Source: Armillaria gallica
Taxonomy: Eukaryota; Basidiomycota; Agaricomycetes; Agaricales; Physalacriaceae
NCBI GenBank assembly: GCA_037576215.1
Contig: JBANDB010000013.1
Location: 1,054,001-1,118,000, forward strand
DNA length: 64,000 bases
Direction: 5' to 3'
A program made the translations under genes and the position numbers. Shown here piece after piece: positions 55,763-64,000 of this stretch (positions are counted from its first letter, which is position 1; each line of letters begins with the position of its first letter). A model generated the notes under the pieces. That model searched no databases. It had not been told where the DNA came from and saw only the letters and a program-made list of their open reading frames with translations.

Positions 55763-58700
55763 CTAGAATTCACCGACACCCTGAAAGGCATGATTAAGAT
55801 GGATCAATCTTTCATGAAGCTAAGTCACTTACAGGCCCGAAGTGCTCCCCTTCTGCAAGGGTATAATACGTACATGAATCAGAGTCGCAGCCCGCATAAG
55901 GAATCGTGTTTGGCCCCTACATAAAATTTGAGAAACAAAGATGAAGAACTGGAATGGGAATACTCACCCAATTAATCTCTGCCCCAACATATTGTACAGC
56001 GAAGAACTGGATGACAGCCGAAAGGGCAATCGCACTGTAACGCGAAGTTACATATATTGGAAGCGTTCACCGATGATATTACTCACCACGTAAAAGCTGA
56101 CGCCAAGATACTACGAACAAGATTGATGTCAGATACATGCAGACAACATAAGGATATAGACGTACTAGTTATATTTCGACCACCATGAGAGGAATCGTTT
56201 CTTGATGAATATATTGAAGACATAAGCAATGGGAACAGCTGGCCATGTATTCGACAAATTGTAAGGTGCCCTAGAATACCCCGTGAGCATCAAGTCATTC
56301 CCAACGCTGAACACGGCATACCAGATAAGTGTTCCGACTAAAAACACCGGGAGGTGGAAGTACTTGAATATCGGTATTCTGGGCGTCAAGAAGTACACGA
56401 TGATGGGTAATACGAAGCCGATCAAGAAACACCATATCAGAGGATTATAGATAGCCCCCGATCCGAACATCCTGGAAGGCCCAAGGGTTCCCCAGAGAAC
56501 CGATGCAGTGAAGAAAGTGTTGGCGCCTGGACAGGTGAACCTATCTTTCTGCGTAGATGAACAAACATCGGGAATTTGGGTCATCTGGAAGTTTAAAATT
56601 CCAACACAGACAAAGGTCGACGCCAAGGTTGCGAACATTTGGACCCAGAAAGTAATCTTTGGCGGGATGTGAGTGTAATGTGCAAGTTTTAGATCCTGAG
56701 CAAATGCCAAGGTGTGTGCAGTAGTGACATAGCCGTAAGACTTGAAGAAGTTCATGGCGTTGGCATTGCCAGGGAACCACAGACCACCGAAGAACTCGGC
56801 CAAAACGTTAAGCGTCACTTGGACATTCGTGATGGAAGCGATGATACCGATGGGAATACAGAATATGATCTGACATTACGCTGTCAGATGATTTGTATGT
56901 CAGGCACAGATATACATACTGCGAGGAGGATGCCGTAGAGAACAACAGCCGGGGTTGTTGAGGTCGGATAAGCACCTACACCGACAGCACCGAGGGCCAC
57001 AGAAACCGCTAGAACACTAGATATAGTAAAGTATGTAAAGACATATACCCAAGTCAAAAAATAATACGAACCACAGATAGTGCCATTCGGGAACCTCATC
57101 GTACGCCCCCATCAGCTTGCTGTGTATATCAAATTTGTCATCTTTCAAGGGTTTTCTCTTCCACAGACTCTTGAAGCCCATAGCGATTTCCCTCCGGTGG
57201 TAGAGGAGTGTGTGAGAGATAGTTGCCGCATATGTCGCAACTGGTTCGACATCATCAGCTGCGGTGACTTCGAGATAGGTGCACGGAACAACGTACAGAA
57301 GAAACCGTACAGCAAGATATTACCGGCGGCAAGGTATGCAGGGGAGTAAGCTTTATACGACGCCTCATCGAAAAGCGAATGTTCGTCCACAGCCAAGGAC
57401 ACGTTGTATCGAGCGCCTGTGTTGTCAAATACACCATTGGAGTTGATCGGCAGGTCTATATAGCTTGTCAGCCAGTTAAGGGGGAGAACTCGAAGACGGA
57501 CATACATCCAGTGTACCAAACGTTGTTCACCCAAATCGCTATTATCTACCAACAGGGGACGTTAGTAAACTTGGGGAAAGTAAGAAAGTAAGAGCTCGGA
57601 ACATACAACCGGGAGTGTGACAATGGCACCAAGGAAAAAATTGGCAATCGTGAAGAACGGATTAATGAGAGGGTCACCAGCGACTGAGAGAACATTGTAA
57701 TCGAACGTAGGGATCGGATTTAAGCCAAGGCCTCCGATACTACCTGAGCAGGTTCGTCAGCACGTCACATTAGGTTTGTTCACGGCGGACCAACCGGTGA
57801 CTGCGCCGAGCAGGACGTTATCCGGAGCAATCCAGGTCATCCAATTGAAATATGACAACGCTTGGAAGATGTAACTGGTATATCTCACATTAGATGCCAA
57901 GAATTCATCAACGGAAGTAGTGAATGCATACTTGGGGAACCCTGGGATGGACATGCGCTAGTCAGTCATCTGCCCCGACACCAAGATAAAGAACGCACAG
58001 AAATACACGAACATCCCTCCAAAAGCGTACAGGAAGAATCTCATCTGAAAGCGCTTGTGAACGATGTTTCCCGTTGTAACTACATAGGTAACTTACTCGA
58101 GAAACTTTCCAGCCATTAGCAATCTGGTTTGTTTCAGAGTGGAAGGCACGCTAATGATACCGTGAAATCAGAACACCGGTAGACGGACTAGAACCCAACG
58201 CACATTCAGAGCGATAGTGGCTAGATTCGTCGGCCATATTGCGTACGATGGGTAAACAAGGAAGCGTCGCGTAATTCCAGCCAGACCATAGCCTTTGGTT
58301 TCAAGTCATCAAACTTGTCACTCGAGGCCCAGCCATTCTGGACTTACCGATGAAGTTCGTAGATAGGGAAACTACGGGAATTTAATAAGATAACCGGGGC
58401 TTACGATGAGTGAAAGAACGTACTAAGGATCTGGTATCCGAAGTTTGAGGCCCAAGACTGCGAAACATGATCAATCGAAGTGGTGTGATATATATAATCA
58501 TGAAAGGAAAATAACCTCGTTGAAGAACCTCTCAGCAAATTGTACCCATATCACGTATGCCGTGTATCTAGCAATGGATTCATTAGAGAAGGGGCTATTA
58601 GAGAGAGACAAGAAGGACCTACGGTGTGTTGAAACCAACGTTAGCCATGATGGTAGCGACCATGTGTTCTTTCATATTGAAAGGACCGCTAGAATTGTGT

Positions 58701-59672
58701 CAATGTCTTCTTCCGAAGATAATAGAACCTAAACTGACGGATTAAATGACCACTCATAACCAAAGGTATTGTATTTCGTTGTAGGTAGCACCTGTTCAAA
58801 GAGTTTTCCTGCAGGGAATGCCCTGATAATAATATCTGATTGAGCTGGCTTTTGTTTAGTTGGATTAAAGTGCTTACAACAGCTGCGCAACGTTGGACGT
58901 GATCGTAATTCCCGGCTGCCGGATTGAAAAGAACTGGTTGAGGAATGCACCGATAACGACATAGATGAGCCCAATGACACCAGCCCGGAAGGTCAAGGCC
59001 GGCATATTAGGATCATCGTGGTTATCAACAACCGCGCGGACTTCGGCGTAGGGAGAATTCTGTATATCTTTCAATGACTTGTAATATAGTAAGAGCACAG
59101 CACAACACACAACGATGACCATAGCGGCTTCAATCTTGACTTCATCGTAGAGCTTCTGAAAAGCCACGGGATCGTCCCTAATGTCCTCGTCGAAGAGATA
59201 TCGCCTAGGATAGTCTATATGAGACAACATTTGACTCTTAAACTCGTGATTATACTTGCCGGCTGAGCTCCAGTGCCCGAGCAGGAAAATTCTAGAACGA
59301 ATTAGTCGAATGGTTAAACCCATACGGCGGCGAAACTTACGGGATCCTTGCCATGCTATAGGTGGGCGTCAATTGACGTCAAATGCGCCAAAAGCCTTCG
59401 AGTACTTACCACATCAACGATGTGCCTCAAGCATTCCTCAACTTCCTCGGTCGACATAGTATCAGCAACAACGGCGGCTTCCTCCACATCACTGCTGAGA
59501 GCTTGGATATCCAAACCGACACCATCCTACCAGTGTCGCGTCAGTATCGGGTACTTCGAAGCAACAGTAATGAACAAACGATATCGGGAACGATAGCCTT
59601 CTCATCGAAGGAGCCCTCCGACTCCTTCTCGATGGTGTCGGCGTAGTCTTTTCTCTTCTCAACCGCAGACAT
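55763..59672 (-). CDS. OPT-family oligopeptide transporter
   Basis: Plasma-membrane, proton-coupled importer of small peptides (OPT family). The cytosolic N-terminus starts MSAVEKRKDYADTIEKESEG. Family landmarks in order are GAFLNQFFSIRQPGITITSN, then NMKEHMVATIMANVG (the NPG-x-F-N-x-K-E-H region), WPTNLATIALN, FFTIANFFLGAIVTLPV, and NVLAEFFGGLWFPGNANAMN, followed by FFKSYGYVTTAHTLAFAQDL. The protein continues to WPAVPIAYVFNIFIKKRFLS and, after more introns, ends across a last intron in FGPGVGEF. At least 15 short introns break the gene. I saw no internal stop in the exons checked, but did not verify every junction. Confidence 0.85.
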
Positions 59673-62600
59673 GAAGGGCAGTCAACGAAGATATGGATCC
59701 CGAAGAACGAGCAAGCGAAGCATTGCTCCTGATATACGAGCCACTTATCTGCATAGGGACACCCTAACAGGCAGTATGCACATGGTGAATGGCTCGATAC
59801 CGGTCGAATGGTACCACGAGTGCGGTCGCATTGGTGCAATTCTTGCAGGAGAATGGCCATTGATGTAGAGAGATAAGGCACGCCAAGTCTCTAAGATAGC
59901 AGATCAGAGCGAAGCATGTGGGTATTATATGGATTCCGGGATTGTTCCTTTCAAGCATTCGATGTCCACGCCGTAATCTCTCTCCAGCCGACTCTCACCC
60001 ATGTCTTCCCTGTGCGCACACGTCGACAAGTCCGCCGAGAAAGCCGATTGAACATGCTTCGTGGGACTAGATGAGAAAGATGTTTTTGTGATGCGTATTC
60101 AAACGCTGTCAAAACTTGCTATGCCCATTAGTTCTCGTTATCCCGCTCATCGATCGAGAACGAAAATTCCGCTGGTCCAGAGCGACAACGTACACTCCGC
60201 AACTGTCAGAAATGGATGTCGAATACGCCGACGATTCGCTGGGAACCAACGACTCAATTTTGGCTTGCAGTAAGTCTTCTTTACCGCGGAAGATGTATTA
60301 AAGGTCACAAGGTGCGAAATCCACTCCGAAACCAGGACCCAGAGCCTAGGAAAGCCGTAAGTCGAAGTTGGCCCCTGTCCCCGATTGGGACTACCGGCCA
60401 GTACTATGCTTAGGAAGGGCGATAGCACAACTGACGGTGGGCGCCACACTGCCCTGAAGAAAGACCGCGTGAGACAAAGACTGCGAGTGAGAGGTGGCCC
60501 ACATGCTTTGGACTGATCGCAAGTTCACTTTGATATCTTCGGGGACTTAATCGAGTCTTGGCCAAAACGTTACTAGTGAGACAGACGATAAGGAAGGTGA
60601 CCCTACCTTGACGAGGTGGTTCTCAAACTAGTCAAGTCAGTCACCATGCCTCTTCATATGGGCTCTTCAAGTCTGGAGTCTTCAAATTTCCTGGGCAAAA
60701 TATGACGCTATACTTGAACAGTCGTTAATAATATGGCGCCTTTTATGGCTCCGAACATTGACGATAAGTACATACAGTAGCATGAGCTGGGCCCCGTGCG
60801 TACAGTTTGAGAGAATGCCTCCGAGAGGACACGGCCATCATTTGTCTGTGTACGTCCTTGACGCCTGATAAGATATACGTTATAATATTATGAAGTGATC
60901 CGACCTATGCGAAAACCGAGCCCCAAGGACAGGTAAGTAGTAGAACCAAAATAGATGATATGTAACTTACAGAAAACGAGTTCCGACTGATCTGTCACTC
61001 TTGAGAAGTGAAGACGGTTTCTCGGAATACAGCGGACTGCAGTGATTTTTGGTACCATCCATATGGAATTGGGTAGCGTTCTAATGTCGCTACCAGACAA
61101 TCAACGGCACTGTACATTCATCTTGTCAGACGACATTTTGAAGACTTTGGTGAATTCGTCTCGGCGGCTGAAGTATGTTTATTGCCCATTACTGCGGCTT
61201 AACGCGTGGCTGAGGTCAAGCGGCTAGTTAAAATTAGCACTGTAAAATTTGGGGCACAAGCGACGGCGAACTCGGTAAGATGTAAGCGTTATTGAACTGG
61301 CGATAGCGCACCATCCTTTGCCTCATATGACACATCTGGCGGCATGTTCGCCATTCTGGAACAGAAATTTTAAAGTTATCTATTTGGTGCCGAAGTCATA
61401 CGATCCTTGAGCATCTCGATTTCAAAACGGAGATACCCGGGAGGTGAGCACCAAATTGGGAGTTGAATACATTTAACGATTCGTCGACCTTCGGGTTCGG
61501 GGCAGTATCTGTTGTCTTCCTCGCTGTCAAACCCGCCAAGAGACATTAAGATGTCGGAAAAACTTACCAATAGAGAACTCAGTTCAAGACTGGTACGAGT
61601 CACGACTATTGAGCTGTTAGATCGACATAATTACCTTCTGAAAACATGATACGACTAGTGAAGATCCGTCCAGCAGAACAATGCCGTCTTGACTATTGAA
61701 TAATATCGAGAATATATTACTGAAAGGAAGATGGCAACAAGATCTGCTCATTGTATGCATACGACGCACCGGAGCGCAGTCGAGGCGCAGCACCAGCTCG
61801 ATATCGATCTCTTTATGGTCCGAGCTATTTCACATCCCATCTACAAAAAGACAAAGTCAATTTCACGCTAACAAAATTCAAGGCGGGTACTCGCATGGCT
61901 ACGAGGCTTACGGCGCTTGTGCCCACGCGTCGACGGTGACTAGCCAAGCATACAAGCTCGTGATGATGACACCGCCTCCTAATCAGCGTGTGCCGTGCTT
62001 TGCTGGTGACCTTTAAGCGTACGTCCTCTCCCCAATATTTGGGGAAAGAGCAAGTTCGGGACAGCTTGAAAGTCTAGACCATAAGCGTTTTGGTCACACG
62101 GCCAAGTGACGTTTTTACAACTTAGTCCGCGACTCCGCGTGGGAACTCCCTTTAAGTTTGAACTACAAATGTCATTTAGCGTACCATCTTTACCCAAACC
62201 AATGGCTCGGAGATCCATGGGCGGGAGTCATCCATGCTGGTGCCGGGTTTTGGGTCGATGAACACCGACTAGCAAGCGGATTCTTACCTCTAAGCGTAAA
62301 AGCTGCAGTTCAGAAGAGGCAAACCGCTTCCACACCTACCTGTACCGTGTTTCAAGTCTATTAGGATGAACCACGAAGAAGACACCTAATACCTTGGGGT
62401 GCAAGTGCCGTTGTCCGCCCTAGAATGTACGTCGGGACCTGGGGGACCGCGTGGTTCCCCTTGGTACAGGGCTAATGTTGTGTAATAGCTGGATCAGTTG
62501 AAGAACCTTCAGAAGTCAGGGTCCGTGATTTACCTCAGTTAGGCTTCTTCTGGCTCTTGCGGTCGCCCTGTGACTCTTTCGGCGGTAAATACGTCCTAAC

Positions 62601-63198
62601 GTCTTGTCCCGGTATCCTTTGGAACGAAAAACAATCAGCAAACGACCATGTACAAGAGACACGTCGTACGCACCCCAAAGAAAGAAGATCGGCGACGCAA
62701 ATCCCATTGATAAACGATATCTGATAGACCCAGACATGTGGCGCTGTATCATTCATTAACATCGGACCATCGCTTTCCGCATGGAGTATGCGGTAGCGTG
62801 AAACGCCACACGGAGACGAGCTGTAACCCTGATTCCGTTTTCACTGAGGCGCTGAGAATTTGAAGGTCAGTACGATTGATTCAGGGTTGGTACTTGCTCG
62901 TCTTCGAATAAAGCTTGTGTGAATAAACGACTGACAGGGAAACACGTGTATGCACTTACCCGTTGACTGCTCTATTACACAGCCGTGGCATCACACCATA
63001 TTGTGCACAAATGCTGTAATGCATCTTTGAAGATTTGGGGAAGTCCCTGCAGTTGACGAGAAATTCAGAAGACAACCGTGGAATCTAAAACATCTATTCA
63101 AAACATCGTAAATCTACAGTTTCTATTCTTTCTGTATAACAGCGGTATCAGCACAGCTCAAGAATCAAGGTACACCAATCTTACCATCTCAATTCAGT
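59673..63198. other. Gene-poor stretch of 3.5 kb
   Basis: No gene is recognised on either strand. Short frames (for example 60,116-60,301 plus; 61,696-62,016 plus; 62,516-62,762 minus) lack family features and splice support. An AATATTTGGGGAAAG hairpin-like spot lies near 62,034. The stretch could hold decayed or RNA-only sequence, but I can support nothing specific. Confidence 0.4.
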
Positions 63199-64000
63199 TC
63201 AGTTGTTCACCGCTGAAATACTCAGGAGGACGTAAACCAGCTTCTTGCGATGCTCGGGATCCTGTTTCTCTGATCGCGGCATAATTGAGAAACTCATAGA
63301 GCCAACTTGTTCCAAGAGGAAATTTTCCCCACTAACGCTGATGGCAGCATGTAGCTCATCCAACATGGTCGCAGCCACTAGCCGTGACGTGTCTGCGTTG
63401 GCTTTGAGTGTCTTAAACACTTCAGCGGCAGTGACTGTATCCGAATGAGGACGCCATGCATCGTAGTCGGTGGCCGTAGCGATCAACACGTAGCTACAAC
63501 GCCTTGGCCTCAGTAAATAATCTTACGCAACAACGGAACACGAACCTAAGCTCTGCCTCGCGAGCCAACTTGGCTTCAGGAAGCACACTCATGTTGATCA
63601 AGTCCCCTCCCCATTGACGGTACATAATGCTCTCTGCACGAATGGAGAACTGTGGTCCTTCCATGCAGACAATACATTTGTCGGTAAAAAGCTTCACGCC
63701 TCGTCCCTCCTGATCCAAGGCTTTGCGTACTCTTTCTTCCAGCCATGATACCAGCTTTCCGCTGAATGGGTCGCCGAAGCTGGCATGGGCGACGATGGAA
63801 GTACCCTCGAAAAAGGACGCCGGACGTATCCCTTTGATTCGATCGATGATCTGAGTAGGCAGAGCGAAAGATCCAGGCGATATCTCTTCTCGAAGAGATC
63901 CAACGGCGGAGAAGGCAATGATTTCCAGGGGTTTCAGAGCTGCAATGTTGGCCCATGCAGGAACTGCAGATGGAGAGATGTTATGTCCTGTTCCATGCCG
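63199..64000 (-). CDS. MEU1: S-methyl-5'-thioadenosine phosphorylase, 5' end outside the window
   Basis: Cleaves methylthioadenosine, made by polyamine synthesis, with phosphate to adenine and 5-methylthioribose-1-phosphate, opening the methionine salvage pathway. Visible family motifs are [62 protein letters not shown] and [20 protein letters not shown] (phosphate and base-binding region). An intron joins AEL to [14 protein letters not shown]. The C-terminus is [19 protein letters not shown]. On the minus strand the gene enters from beyond base 64,000, so the N-terminus is missing from this window. No defects are seen. Confidence 0.9.

Noticed and set aside
11559..60059. Identical 17-mer GCCGATTGAACATGCTT at 11,559 and 60,043
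   Set aside because: No similarity extends beyond it apart from a few bases; taken as chance unless a dot plot shows otherwise.
61696..62016. 106-codon plus-strand frame in the gene-poor stretch
   Set aside because: No recognisable domain, and alternative frames are similarly open; no evidence for a gene.

Overview
The window is nuclear DNA of a filamentous basidiomycete, most likely an Agaricomycete. Genes are compact, with many 45-70 bp introns carrying GT...AG ends. The housekeeping genes are fungal, and several families typical of Agaricomycetes are present: DUF6699, small secreted LysM proteins, beta-trefoil lectins, and a tyrosine-recombinase-like protein with zinc fingers. CDS coordinates below span first to last coding base and include introns. 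I checked many splice junctions by eye for phase, but no computation was run.

Layout. (i) 0.6-8.0 kb is conserved housekeeping: TCF25/RQC1, a Ste20/GCK kinase and eIF2B-gamma. (ii) 8.8-15 kb is accessory: a LysM gene, a small orphan gene, and a DHA1-type MFS gene with a frameshift, plus an extra copy of its promoter. (iii) 15.3-31.9 kb is mostly conserved: a PPR protein, a second DHA1 transporter, 2-isopropylmalate synthase, RNA14/CstF77, GRC3/NOL9, and a beta-trefoil lectin. (iv) 32.1-39.4 kb is a duplication zone: an inverted second copy of the MFS block (with a nonsense codon), a divergent pair of near-identical 65-residue proteins, a decayed zinc-finger pseudogene, and a third, heavily decayed MFS copy. 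(v) 39.8-46.8 kb is the most interesting part: an apparently intact Captain/DUF3435-like tyrosine-recombinase gene fused to a zinc-finger array. It is bracketed by two unrecognised genes of nearly equal length (about 358 and 356 aa) that share a motif and an intron position. (vi) 47.4-55.6 kb is accessory: more LysM genes, one of them degenerate, a small secreted Cys-rich protein, a helicase fragment and a broken DUF6699 gene. (vii) 55.8-64 kb holds an OPT oligopeptide transporter, about 3.5 kb without a recognisable gene, and the 3' part of methylthioadenosine phosphorylase.

How it fits together. A LysM-plus-MFS block seems to have been copied in inverted orientation on both sides of the 15-32 kb core. 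The right arm was then enlarged by the recombinase module and by gene decay. The two better MFS copies carry different lesions: an early frameshift on the left and a late stop on the right. The recombinase module is the best candidate for a little-described mobile system. The zinc-finger pseudogene at 37.2-38.2 kb is a relic of a second copy of the same gene family.
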